Positions 50,390-62,400 of a stretch of 64,000 nucleotides of DNA are shown here, piece after piece (within the stretch, counting starts at the first letter, position 1; every line of letters begins with the position of its first letter). Source of the stretch: Candidatus Obscuribacterales bacterium (lineage in GTDB: Bacteria; Cyanobacteriota; Vampirovibrionia; Obscuribacterales; Obscuribacteraceae); the NCBI GenBank assembly GCA_019637435.1, contig JAHBVO010000002.1, positions 1,589,519 through 1,653,518 of the forward strand. Reading direction: 5' to 3'. The notes beneath the pieces were generated by a model that saw nothing but the letters and a program-made list of their open reading frames with translations, was not told where the DNA came from and made no database searches. A program made the translations under genes and the position numbers.

Positions 50390-53296
50390 ATGCCAAACCT
50401 TAATAAAGCAAAGATTCGAATCATTTTTCAGGCTTCAGTGCTTCTGGGCGTAATTCTATTTTGTTACGCGCCCTCACTGGGAAGCTTTTTCGTTGCCGAT
50501 GACATCTGGCAGGTAAATTTTGCCCACAAAGTATTCGATGGGCGTACTGAACTGATTCTTCGCAACTTCACGAGTAATTACCTGCAACTGCCTAGTTTTG
50601 GTTTCTACCGGCCACTACTAGGTTTCACTTTCCTGTTCGATTATTTTTTCTGGGCGACCAATGCTCTTGGGTATCACATAACCAGCCTGCTGCTCTATGG
50701 CAGCGCCGTTTGGTTGTTGTTCTTACTTGTCAGAACTATGACGCGCACCTGGCCCGACTTCAATTCGTCGTGGACCGCCTTCTTCTCCGCACTTTTGTTT
50801 GCCGTAACGCCTTTGCATTGCGAGGACGTGACCTGGATTTCCGGGCGAGCGGATCTTCTAGCCGCGCCGTTCTACCTGCTTTGTTTGCTGATGTTCGTAA
50901 AAGGTTATCAGCGTGGCAACGATAAACGCTTCTATTTCGCCTCGCTACTCTCATTTGTTTGCGCGCTTCTCAGCAAGGAGATTTCGATCGGTTTGCCATT
51001 GGTTATAGGCGCATACGTAATGGTTTGGCCGAAAGAAGAGGAGTTCGCAAATCCTCTGGACGCGACGAAGAAACCGCTTGTGGTTTCCACAGCCGATGAG
51101 TCGGGGGAAACGACACCAACGAATACGGATGAGACATCAGTAGCTTCAGGCACATCCACTGCGCTCAAACAGCAACAGCGTCCCATGAATGCCCGACAAG
51201 TCGCTCACTACGAGCGTGCCGTGAAAAAGGGTAAGAAAAAGAAGAAGAAAACGAGGCATCAGGGCACCGCAGGTGGTGAAGCTGCGAATGTCTCAGACGA
51301 GATGGAATCGGATGAAGCTGGAACAAATGAATCTGGAATGGATTCGTTCAACGCCGACTCTGCGGCGACCGCCATGCCACCTGATAGCGATAAAGCGAAT
51401 AGCGAGGCTTCCAAGACGCCTGTTAGCGCAAAAGCGAATAGCGAGGCTTCCACGCCTACCGCAGAGCATAATTCACTAGCATCGCACCCGGATTCTAAGA
51501 AATCGATTGGTGCATTATTACTCGATCACTTCAAAATCGCAGTTAAACTTGGCTGGCCTTACGCTATTATCGGCGGCATCTATATGCTTGTCAGATACAA
51601 GGTGCTTGGTGAGTTTATCGGTGGATATGGTGGCATGATGGGTGGCGCACTAGGGCGCCATCTAATTTTGCGATGGTTTGATCCGGTCAACATATCTCGT
51701 ATCATGTTGCCCTACCCGGCGAGCATCAGTACTACCATGATGATTCCACAGTGGGTAACAGGAATTTGTCTGGTCACTTGTGTTTGCATCGTTCTCATTC
51801 GTCTACTTGCACAAGCTCGACCGTGGCGTTGGTTGCTATTTTTGATTATCTGGATGGCGACGGCTATCCTCCCTCTAGCGAAGCTCTGGGGCGTCGGTAT
51901 GGAGCTTGAAACCAGCCGGCTGCTGTTCATGTTTACAATGGCATATTCGATACTATGGCCGGTGCTGTTGTTCCATCCGCCCAGAAAGGGGGCACCGTAT
52001 TCGCTACCAGCTTCAGCTAATCGCAATCTCGGGTTTGTGAGTGCCCTGGTGTTCGTCGTCATGTCCGTCACTATGACATGGGCGTCGTACCGCACAAACA
52101 CCTTCTGGCTGGTGGCAGGAAGCGAATTGAAATCGATTTGGTTGCAGACTCAGAAGCTCGTCGAGGGTTTAAACAAAGACGAAAAAGTCATGGTGCTCGG
52201 AATTCCTAAGGACTACAAAGGCGCTCACGTAAACTTCAACGGCTCGACTTTTCACCACATGCTCCGCCCGCCGTTCACCGCCTCTAACATGGCGGATCGA
52301 GTGCTAACCTTTGAGCCCTTTATCATCGGTCCCTTTGAAGTTATAAACACTGATCGATTCAAGGCTCTTTTGAGTTCACCTAAGGTGAAGGGACCTTATG
52401 TTTGGAATCGAAATTCTGGTTTGTTCGATCCGATTAAATTTGGTGGTCAAAGAGGTATGCCGGAGACACTCTCACTTCCGTTCAGAGCCAGTGAGGATAC
52501 CCCTGTTAAAAGCATTTGGAAGTATCACGGAAAGGGAACATCGGAAGTCCGGGGTAATGGGCTCGTTATGCATGATACCGATGATGGTGCTGCATTACAG
52601 ATTGAAAAACTGGACATTTCACCTCTTGAGTATGATTTCATCGAATTCAAAATTCGCGGCGCCCTGAAGGAAACGGACCCCCGGGTTCTCGTCCCTATGG
52701 CTGTTGGTTGGAACTCGATGTCGGTAAAGAAAGACCGATACGAGAACTGGTCGGTAATGGCTTTGAATGTACCGAAGATGAAAGAGAACAATGAGTTTCG
52801 CTTACACCTTTCGCACTTCTGGCAGTGGTTCTCGGCTGGAACCATCAAGTCTTTCGTTATCCGCTTGTTCGAAGCGGATACCATTGAGGTCAGCGACGTC
52901 AAGCTGCTCAAAGCTGACAAAATAGTTCCGTTTGCTGGTCTGAAGGATCTGGAACCTCTCAATACCGGTGAGTATGTGATTGGCAAAGAACCGCTTGTGT
53001 TGCTGTTTGATGGTCAGAACATTCCGAATGCAGAATCAGTCGAGATCGAAGTAACAAAACCAAATTACTTCTTCGATAACTATCTGATGGGCACGCGGGA
53101 AACTGCAGTCAATCACGTTTTACAAGTGGGTCTGAATCGGGGCGCCACAGTTCTCAAACAATCGTTCTTCGAGGAGCCCGCCTACTACGAAATTCGAGTT
53201 CGTTGTCTCGACGCGGAGAAAAAGCCGGTCGGCGAATGGTCAGATTCGGTAACCGTCATGAAGATGGGCGAAGGTCTGGATACATACGTCTATTAG
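50390..53296 (+). CDS. Polytopic membrane glycosyltransferase-like protein (PMT/TMTC type)
   Basis: 968 residues. The N-terminal half is hydrophobic with many membrane helices. Right after helix 1 comes FFVADDIWQ, the acidic loop (Asp-Asp) that forms the catalytic site in GT-C glycosyltransferases such as protein O-mannosyltransferases. SGRADLLAAPFYLLCLLMFV matches the next conserved region of the TMTC-like group. A cytoplasmic insert of about 130 residues (about 230-360) is highly charged, with KKGKKKKKK and repeats of KANSEAS. Further helices follow, then a 400-residue extracytoplasmic domain without known similarity. No TPR follows, unlike eukaryotic TMTCs. Placed between two giant surface protein genes. 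Confidence 0.78.
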   Translation: MPNLNKAKIRIIFQASVLLGVILFCYAPSLGSFFVADDIWQVNFAHKVFDGRTELILRNFTSNYLQLPSFGFYRPLLGFTFLFDYFFWATNALGYHITSLLLYGSAVWLLFLLVRTMTRTWPDFNSSWTAFFSALLFAVTPLHCEDVTWISGRADLLAAPFYLLCLLMFVKGYQRGNDKRFYFASLLSFVCALLSKEISIGLPLVIGAYVMVWPKEEEFANPLDATKKPLVVSTADESGETTPTNTDETSVASGTSTALKQQQRPMNARQVAHYERAVKKGKKKKKKTRHQGTAGGEAANVSDEMESDEAGTNESGMDSFNADSAATAMPPDSDKANSEASKTPVSAKANSEASTPTAEHNSLASHPDSKKSIGALLLDHFKIAVKLGWPYAIIGGIYMLVRYKVLGEFIGGYGGMMGGALGRHLILRWFDPVNISRIMLPYPASISTTMMIPQWVTGICLVTCVCIVLIRLLAQARPWRWLLFLIIWMATAILPLAKLWGVGMELETSRLLFMFTMAYSILWPVLLFHPPRKGAPYSLPASANRNLGFVSALVFVVMSVTMTWASYRTNTFWLVAGSELKSIWLQTQKLVEGLNKDEKVMVLGIPKDYKGAHVNFNGSTFHHMLRPPFTASNMADRVLTFEPFIIGPFEVINTDRFKALLSSPKVKGPYVWNRNSGLFDPIKFGGQRGMPETLSLPFRASEDTPVKSIWKYHGKGTSEVRGNGLVMHDTDDGAALQIEKLDISPLEYDFIEFKIRGALKETDPRVLVPMAVGWNSMSVKKDRYENWSVMALNVPKMKENNEFRLHLSHFWQWFSAGTIKSFVIRLFEADTIEVSDVKLLKADKIVPFAGLKDLEPLNTGEYVIGKEPLVLLFDGQNIPNAESVEIEVTKPNYFFDNYLMGTRETAVNHVLQVGLNRGATVLKQSFFEEPAYYEIRVRCLDAEKKPVGEWSDSVTVMKMGEGLDTYVY

Positions 53297-53456
53297 ATGG
53301 GTGTTCCGGCGAGCCGCCTGAGCAGCGCATCGCGGTGACCTTTGCTTTTAGATGTCGTGTTCCGACGAGCCGCCTGAGCAGCGCATCGCGGTGAGCTTTG
53401 CGTTTAGATGTCGTGTTCCGACGAGTCGCCTGATCAGCGCATAGCCGTGACTTGAG
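53294..53456. repeat. Three tandem 55-56-bp units spanning two convergent stop codons
   Basis: TAGATG followed by GTGTTCCG(A/G)CGAG begins at 53294, 53349 and 53405. Each unit continues CGCCTGAGCAGCGCATCGCGGTGA with few changes; the third is shorter and more diverged (GATCAGCGCATAGCCGTGA). The first unit begins exactly with the TAG stop of the glycosyltransferase gene and the third contains the stop of the giant minus-strand gene at 53434. The arrangement parallels the 45-bp repeats at 1411-1545. Confidence 0.88.
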
Positions 53457-56400
53457 CTTTCAGGTGCTGCTGGAATTCTTCAGCGCCCTGTGAAACGTAG
53501 AGGATGACTGCCTGCGTCTTGGTCAATCTAGCCGCAACTTTTGCGCATTCCGGATGATTGGAAGTCATCAACTTCGCAAGAGCGGGAACGCAATCGATAG
53601 CTGTATTGACTGCGAATTCCGAGGTGAACAGACTGCCACCATGGGCGGTTTTTGCGGACACGACGCCTCTGTGGAAGATCGACTCAGCCTGGTTAGCGTC
53701 TGCGTAGCAACGCTTCTCGGTTGAGGAAATCGTCATGTGACGCCCCGGGCTCAACGCCAGTTTCTGATCGTGGAATGCTACTTGAACCGCCTCTTTCTTC
53801 GAATCATGCAAATCGTAAACTGCAGTGCCATTTTCGGAGGACACTACAAGGACGACCGAGCCGGCAGCTACTGAGATGTTTGCATGAGGCGTATTCACGA
53901 TCATGTTGTGAGCAGGCACGAACACCGCGCTTCCATTCTTCAGGTTGTGAGCGAGATTGGCTCTCGCAGTAGTTGGGCTGGCAGCGGAGGAATTCAGAGC
54001 TGCTAGGTTGGCCGCTGCAGAGTTGGAGGCGGCGGAGTTCGGACCTACTGCCTTTGGAAGTGATTCGGAGACCAGAACGGCGTCAACGAAGACTGAGCCG
54101 AAATCGTCGGTTTCATCGCCGAAGATGACAGACAGTGCATCCTGTGTTCCGGTGAATGATTTCTCGGAGAGCAGGAGCGAGGACGTCTTGGTCGAGTCGT
54201 CTGTCGCCAATCGGCTGGATGTAAATCCGGTGGACGTCAATTCGGAGGATGTGAATCCTGCTTGTGCGTTTGAAAACGTGTTCAACGTCAGGCTGTTTGT
54301 AATCGAGTTGTTGAGCGTTTGCACCATCTCGGTGTTCACCCCTGAGAGGATGCCGGAGTCTAGTCCGGTACCGGCTGTAGTGGCAGGGGCTGAAGTTGAT
54401 GTCTCTGTAAGCGGCGCGATCGCACTGACGGTGTTTAATCCGGCACTTGCTCTTGCGCTCAATCCTGCGGACGTAGGAACGATGTCGCCGGGTGGGTCAG
54501 CCGTGATGGTTACATTCGAGCCGACGTGAATCGCTTTCTTGTTCAGTTTGCCACTGAGGCTGAACACCAGATCTCGGTTGAGCGCGTTGAGAGCGATGTT
54601 GGTTTCCTTTCGGGTGTCGATACCTTTCTTGCCGAGGAACACACCGGCGCCGCCAGTTTCCGTAATGGTTACGCCTTTCGGTGGTTTCTTGCGATCCGTG
54701 TAGGGAGGAATGGGCAGAGGACCCATGGCGATGAACACTTCGCCGACTCCAGCTGTCGTTCCTGACGCCTTAATCTGCGCTCCATCATCGATGATGATCT
54801 TGCCAGTTTTCTTGTTGATGTCCAGGTTTTGCAGAATGATGTCACCTTCTGTCGAGTTCAAGTTCGCATTCGCTGCGACCGTGAGCGAGCCGATGCCGTT
54901 CTGAACTACTTTGATGTCGCCTCCGCCGGAAGTCACATCGTGCAGGGTGACTGGTCCGTTGACGATCAAATCTACCGTTCCCGTCGCGCTTACGTCAGTG
55001 ACGTTAACACCTGCGGTGCTCAAGTTTTGAACGAACACGTCACCACCTCCTGCTCTCAGAAGCAGGTTGGTGGAGTTCGTTATGAAACGGTTGTTCGCAT
55101 CTACACCGATGCCACCGTTTGTGGAGGTGAGGAAAGTGCCGTTTGGCGCGGTGATAGAGCCTGTGATATCGCCAGTGACTATGTCATCGCCCGAAGTCAG
55201 CACGACCGAGCCTGCCGTGATTGTGCCCGCGACGGCGAAACTGTCGAAAGCGTCGACGGTGGCAGTACCGCTAGCATTTATGATGCCGGTGTTTGCAACG
55301 TTGACATCACCTGCGGTGCTAGCCAGTGTTACGTTTGACGACGTCAAAGTGCGGTTTGCAAGCGTCAAATCGGCTCCGCCATTGGCTGTCAGAGAGATTG
55401 TCGTGGTTGTAGAAACGTCACCGCCGAGCGTGATAGCGTCGAGACCGACTCCAGCTGTACCAGACAGAGTCAGTCCGCCGATTCCGCTGATTGCAGTCGG
55501 AACCGTGATTACGCCTGCTGAACTGAGGCTGAGGTTGAGGGCGGAACCCGTGAGCGTACCCAGCGTGACCGCTGTGTTGTTGTTAACGATCACGCTTCCG
55601 CCACCGCTCACGTTCAACACTGGCACGCTGGTTAACGCGAGATTCACGTTACCGGCGCCGGAGAAGATGTTCAGAGATGTAGCGCTGAGAGCCGTGGCTG
55701 CCGTTTGAGATATCGAATTGGCAGCTGCTGATGCTCCTCTGAGAGTGACCGTTGAACCGTCGATATTGCCGAAAACCATGTTGCCAGACGTCAGTGCACC
55801 GGCCTGGAACGAGCCACCAGTGACAGTGCCGTCAGCTACCAGGATGTCTCCGCCGACGATAGTGGAGGCTGCGACTGCCAACTCAACAGTTCCTGTTGAG
55901 GTGCCGCCGATGGCGTTGATGCTGCCGACGTTCACGCCTCCTTCGCCGATTATCTGCACGTTGCCGCCCGCTCCATTTGTCGAGGACGCATCTATAGAGC
56001 CCAGAGTGATGGTTCCAGCATTAGTGTTGCCGGTGGTGGCGATGGCAGTCAGGTTTCCGCCGCTTCCGTTCACCGAACTCAAATTGATAGCTGCGGCACC
56101 GAGGTTGATACTTCCTCCGCTGACCGACTGATCTCCGTCCAGGGTGAACTGAACTGGGCTGATCACTTGTCCGCCTGTGTCCGGCGTGAAATTGTATCCG
56201 GCTACGAGGAAGAGGTCGCCGGAGTTACCGACGTCGGACAGGTTGAGTAGAGTCACCGTGCCGGTTATGTTGATGTTGCCTGCTGCAATTATTGCTAGGT
56301 TCTGACCAGCGAATACCAGATCCGTCGACAGATTAATATCGCCGACGCTGTTAGCGAAGGTGAAGTAGTCGTTCTGAATCGTGATCGGGTTGCCGACGAG

Positions 56401-59400
56401 ACTGCCGCCCTGATAGTCGATGCCGTTGCTTATGATGACGACTTCATCGTGTCCCTCGATATCGGCACCGGAACTGATGATGATTTGTGATCCGGGTGCG
56501 TTTATAGCGGTGAGTGTTGTTACTCCGAACCAATCTTGTACTCCGCTCAGAGTCAGGTTGCCGAAGGTGGCAGTTAGATTGATGCCGTTCGGAGCCGTCA
56601 TCGTGCCGCCGGCGCCGCCGTCAAGAACCAGTCCTGAACCAGGTTGGCTACGCACGTTTATGACGTCACCAGTCAGGTTGTTTGGATATGTCAGGGAGTT
56701 CGTCGTGATATCCAACGTTCCGGTGGCTGTGATATCGCCGGTGGTGGTTATCGGTCCGCTCGAGTTCAAAGTGATATCGTCACCGGTTGTTGCGCCCAGC
56801 GAGACGGCGCTGTTTCCAAGGATGGTGATGAAGATGTCTCCGGTGGCGTCCGCTGTGAGCGCCACAGGGTTGCCCGAATTGTTGATCAAGATCGCGTTAC
56901 CGGAGGCTCCGATGTCACCGCCAAGAGCTGAAAGGTTCACAGAGCCTGATGCGATGACGCCTGTGCCATGCGCGATGCCATTTCCAGCCGTGACGTCTAC
57001 AGAGGATGCAGCGATCGCGTTCAGCGTGATGTTGTTTAGTTCGGCGATCGTTAGAGAACCGGTAGATGCTGCTGCCAGAGTGGCTACGTCAGTGTTGATG
57101 TTGATAGCTCCGGAGCCGCCGTTCAACGTCAATAGACCTGTCGAAATCAATCTGCCGGCACCACTGATGGTTCCGGCTCCTGTGGTCGTCAGTGTGATAC
57201 CTCCGTTCGCCGTCACGTTGCCGCCTACCGTGATATCGTCGCCGGTCGCATTGAGATTCAGGCTGCCTGCACCGGTCGTTCCTGCGTTGAGATTGATGTC
57301 ATCGTTCTCAGTAATTGTGACATTGCCGTTGGTTGCCAACGTCAAACTCGCAACACTCGTCGTCAACGTGGTTGCGCCGGTTCCTGCGCTTACAGAGAGG
57401 GTGCCACCGGATACGGTTCCTGTACCGGTGATGCTGTTCGCTCCGGCGACAGTGAGATTGACTGCTGTAGAACCAGTAACGTTACCGTTCAACACCAGAG
57501 TTCCTTGCGCGGATGATAGGTTGACGGTTGACGTGGAGAGAGCGCCTGTGGCTAGGACGTTGATGTCACCCCCTGCGCCAGTCGCGGAAAACGAGATGAC
57601 TCCGTTTGGACCGTTTGCCGAGGCGCTGAACTGACCGTTGCCAGTTCCTACGTTAATATCGCCGACCGTCGAAGTCACCGAGATCTGTCCACCGTTGCCG
57701 CCGGAGACGCCGTTGGCCAACAGTTGGAATGGATTTGAACCAGTTATGTTGCGTCCGGTCAATGTGATCGATCCGCCCGCGTGCGCAGTTGCGCTGCTCG
57801 TTGCTGCGGAGGCGTTGATAGTCGCTGTGCCGCCGGCGAACGTCAAATCTCCATTTGTTGCGTTCAAAAGTACGGAACCACCATTGCCTTCTAGTGCGCC
57901 AACGTTCAGCGGGACGCTTACGTTTATGCCGCCTGCACCGCTTGCAGTGGCACTGATCGAACCGCCGTTGCCGGAAATGGCACCACCAGCAGCCGTCAGT
58001 GTATTGATTCTGTTTCCGAATGCACCGCCGAGATCAAGCGCGGTAGCTCCTGCTGTGCTTACGACTATTGAGCCCCCGTTTCCGTTTAGGTTGCTGCTCA
58101 CATCGAGTACGTTGAACGATACACTGTCGCCCGAACGAATGTTGATTGCTCCGCCTCTGACAGTCAGATTGTTTCCATTAATGGAAGTGTTGGTCAACGC
58201 ACCGCCGAGGAAGGTTCCGGCTGTAATCGAGCCGGTTGCTTTTGCGAGCGTAACTGAACCTGGGAGACCGGAGGTTGAAAGCGTGATCGCGCCGGTTCCT
58301 TGTGCTCCACCCGAAAGGGTGACGCTGTTGTTCAAGAAGATGCCGGAAGCGCCGTTGTTTTTCGCACTGACGATCGTGAGCGTTCCATTGCTTCCTGTTC
58401 CGTTGCCGCCTGCGGTTATAACAGTTGTTGAGTCTGTGAATACTTCACCGGTATTGTTGGTGCCGAACAGTGAGACCAACGTGATGTCGCCGCCCGCTCC
58501 GTTTCCGCCGCCCGAGTTCGCTGTCAGAGACGCGAGATTGAAGGCGTCGAAGTCAATTCGGCCACCTGTAGCTGTGGCACCGGTAATGGTGACGTCACTC
58601 GCGTTTTGCGTGAAGGTCGCGCCTGCAACTAGCGAGATGTCACCTGCGCTTCCTGTCGCGCTATCGGCGGAAATCGAAGCAGCAAGGACGGAACTGAATA
58701 TATCAGTTCCAGCAACCATCAGAATGCCGCCCGGGGCGCTGACGTCTCCGTTCAAACGAATAAACAGGTTCGTTAGCAGCGAGAGATTTCCGCCTGCGCC
58801 GAGCGATACGTCTCTCGTATCAATTGCGCCACCGTAGGAGGCCAGGATCGACGAGTTGGCACCACCGGTCAGGTCGGTTATGGAGCCGAAGCCTCCACCA
58901 AGAAGAGTAATGTTAGCGCCTTGTCCGACGATGACATTGTCCACAAAGGAATCACCATTTACGATAGCTCCGGTTGTGAAATCACCGGATGTTATCGATG
59001 CGCTGCTCTTGGCGATAACGACTGCCGGAGTCGTGTCAGGAGTTGCCGCAGCAGCGTAAACATTTCCTGTTCCCGCTGCACCGCCGGTGGTGTCGACCAG
59101 CCCACGCAGACCGACTGCGAAGCCGGCAATGTTGCCAGCGACTACGGTGACGTTTCCGTTCGCTCCGGTTCCCGAACCGCCTGTTCTGATTTCACCTGCC
59201 GTGTCAGTGAAGACGTATCCGCTGCCACTGAATGAACCAGCGAAACCGATCATGGTCAGGTCGCCGCCTGCTCCGTTGCCACCGGTACTTCGGGTATCAA
59301 TTGTATTGACTCTGTTGAAGTCGAAGTCGATTCCGCCGCCAGTAGCGGAGCCGCCAGTGATAGTGACGTTAGTCGCGTCGCTAGTGTAAGCCGCACCGGC

Positions 59401-62400
59401 AATGAGAGTGATGTCTCCTGCGTTACCGGTTCTGGAAGTTGAAAGGTCCACAACCCCCGGTGCTGTAGGCGCAATGTCTCGACCAGATACCAGAAGTATT
59501 CCCCCTGGCGCAGTGATGTCGTTTGCCAGTGTTATGCCGCCCTGACCCAAACCGACGACGCTGCCGGATGCGGTGACGGTGTTCAAAAGAATCAGAATGC
59601 CGTTTGCCGATAACCTCGCGTTGCCAGTGTTGATTTGATCAACAGATAAATCAGAGCCGGCGGTGATGTTGAGAAGACCACTGCCTCCCTGGTTGAAAGT
59701 TCCTGCAGTGACAAAATTGCCTGCTGTGATCGTTACGGTTCCAGCGTTTGACGATTCAATCGTCGTCGCTCCGCCAGCGTTGATGTTGAGCACTGAATTA
59801 GCTCCGGCTGTCACGACGTCAGTGTCTACGTCGCCACCAGCACGTAACGTTACATCGGCTCCGTTTGCGACCGTGATGTCTCCTGTGAACACGTAGCCCG
59901 GGGTGACGGTTCCACCTGTCAAAGTGCTCGACACAGAAGCGTCAGCCTTCGTAATTGAAACTGGTGAAGGAATTTGTGCTGCCGCAATGTAAACGTCGCC
60001 TGTATTGACCGCACCACCTGCGGTGCTGAGAGGACCAGCAATGGCTGCTCCGTAAAATCCGCCCGCTGTGGGAATGTTGCCGATAGCGGTAAATGAACCA
60101 TTTGCTCCGCTGCCGTTGCCGCCAGTGTTGATGACGGTTTCTACCGCTGTGAACACTTGACCGGTGCCAGGATCCGAGCCGGCAAAGGCTAACAGAGTGA
60201 TGTCACCGCCGGCTCCGTTTCCACCAGTGCTTCTTGAGTCGATTGTGTTGACGTTTTGGATATCGAAATCAACGATTCCACCGAGTGCAGAACCGCCCGT
60301 GACTGTTATCGTTGTACCGTTCTGAGTGAATGCTGCTCCGGCGATCAGTGTGATATCACCGGAATTACCGGTTCCTGCCGTGGACAGATCGACAACGTTG
60401 CTGGTGTTCGCTGAGATTGTACGCCCAGCTACCAGGACTATACCGCCTCTGGCTGTGATGTCGTTGTCCAGATCGATGTAGCCCTGCGAGGTTGCAACGA
60501 AGGAGTTCGTGATGACGACTGGTCCGCCTATAAATAGATCTCCGACGCTGGCAATTCTGGCCGTTCCGCTAGTTAGTTGAAGAACCTGCGTCAGACCGCC
60601 AGACGTGATATCGAGTGAGCCGGCTGCACCTTGATTGATTGTGCCGGCAATGGTGACGTCTGAGCCTGATGTGATTGTTATGTGACCCATCGTGGAGGAC
60701 AGCAGGTCTGTCGTCGTTCCCGCATTGATGGTGAGAACTGAGTTCGCTCCGCCATTGACCGCGCCTACATCAACAAGCGCTCCGGCTCTGAGTGTGACAT
60801 CAGCATCGGATGAAACTGTGATGTTGCCAGCTGTCACATTCGCTGGATTGAGCGTTACGACGTCTGCGAAGTTGCCTGAGCTTATAGTTGCGTTGCTCTT
60901 TTGAAGCACTACGGAAGGCGTCGTGTCAGGTACGCCTGCGGCGAGATAGACATTACCAGTGGTGGCATTGCCGCCGGTTGTGTCTATGTTGCCCAGGAAG
61001 ACTACATCGTTTGCGGAACCGCCGCCTATGACTGTTACGCTGCCATTACTGCCCGTTCCACTTCCGCCTGTGAGGATTTGAGTTGTCGAGTCGGTGAAGA
61101 CGAAAGAGAAATCATTGGTGCCATCAAACGCGATCAGGTTTATCGCGCCACCATTGCCGTTCGTAAATGTGCTGCGTGAACTGATCGTTCCAACATTATT
61201 GAAGTCGAAGTCAATGTTTCCTCCCGTTGTGGAGGCACCGGTGACGGTGACTGTCGTCAGGTCCTGAGTGAAGTTAGCACCGGCAATGATGCTGATCGCT
61301 CCTCCGTTGGTTGACGCCGATGCTGATGAGATGTTGATTCCGGCGACAGCCGCGTATATGTCCTGACCGGCGACGAGCAGTATTCCACCAGGTGACGTGA
61401 TGCTCGCGTTCAAAGCGATGTCGCTGGTCGATGTCACTGTCGTGCTAGACGCCGTAATCGAGTTGAGACCCACAAAGTTTCCGTTCACTCTCAGCGTCCC
61501 GGTGGTCGAATTTCCAAGGTTGACGTTGTCGCCGGAAATCGTTGCGCTGCCGCTTCCACCTTGAGAGAGCGATACCGTTACATCGTTGGTCGAAGTGATA
61601 TTCGCGGTGCCGAGATTGATTGCATTAGTTATGTTGATGTTGCCGGTAGAGTTGATGTTTAAGACCGAGTTTGCGCCGCCGACGAGGCTGGTGCCGATAA
61701 TGTCGCCGCCGTTGACGCGGACGTCAGCGTCGGAGGCTACCGTTATGGTGTTGAACGTGACGGACGAATCGGTCGCTACCGGTGCGTTTGCAAAGTCGCC
61801 AGATGCGAGGGTCGCGCCATTCTTGTTGTATACGACCGGTGTGCTGGTCGTCGGAGTGGCCGTTCTAATATCAACATTCCCTGTGGTGACCGCACCACCT
61901 GTGGTGTTGACGTTTCTAAGTAAGACGCCAGTGCCGGTTGTCGCTCCTGCGATGATGAGAAGGTTTCCGTTTGCACCCGCTCCATTTCCGCCGGTAGTTA
62001 GTGAACCGACGGTGGGGTCCATTAGAACGCGACCGCTATTGTCAGTTCCAGTGAAAGCAACCAGCGTCACGTCGCCACCGGCACCGCCGCCGGATGTGCT
62101 TGCAGTTGTTAGAACGGACAGATCGTTGAAGTCAAAATCTATTTGTCCACCTGTGGTAGAAGCTCCGGTCACGGTGACACTTGTTGCGTTTTGGGTGAAC
62201 GCTGCGCCAGCGATCATGGTCACGTCGCCTGAAGTTCCAGCGCCGCCTGTGCTGATTGATAGTCCGGTCGAGCCTGGGAAGACGTTGTGTCCGGAGACAA
62301 GAAGAATTCCCGAGCGGGCTGAGAGGTTACCGTTCAAGCTTATGTTATCTGTGGAAGTGAGTGCGATGCTTCCGGAGCCAGCGTTAAGAGTTGCTGTGTC

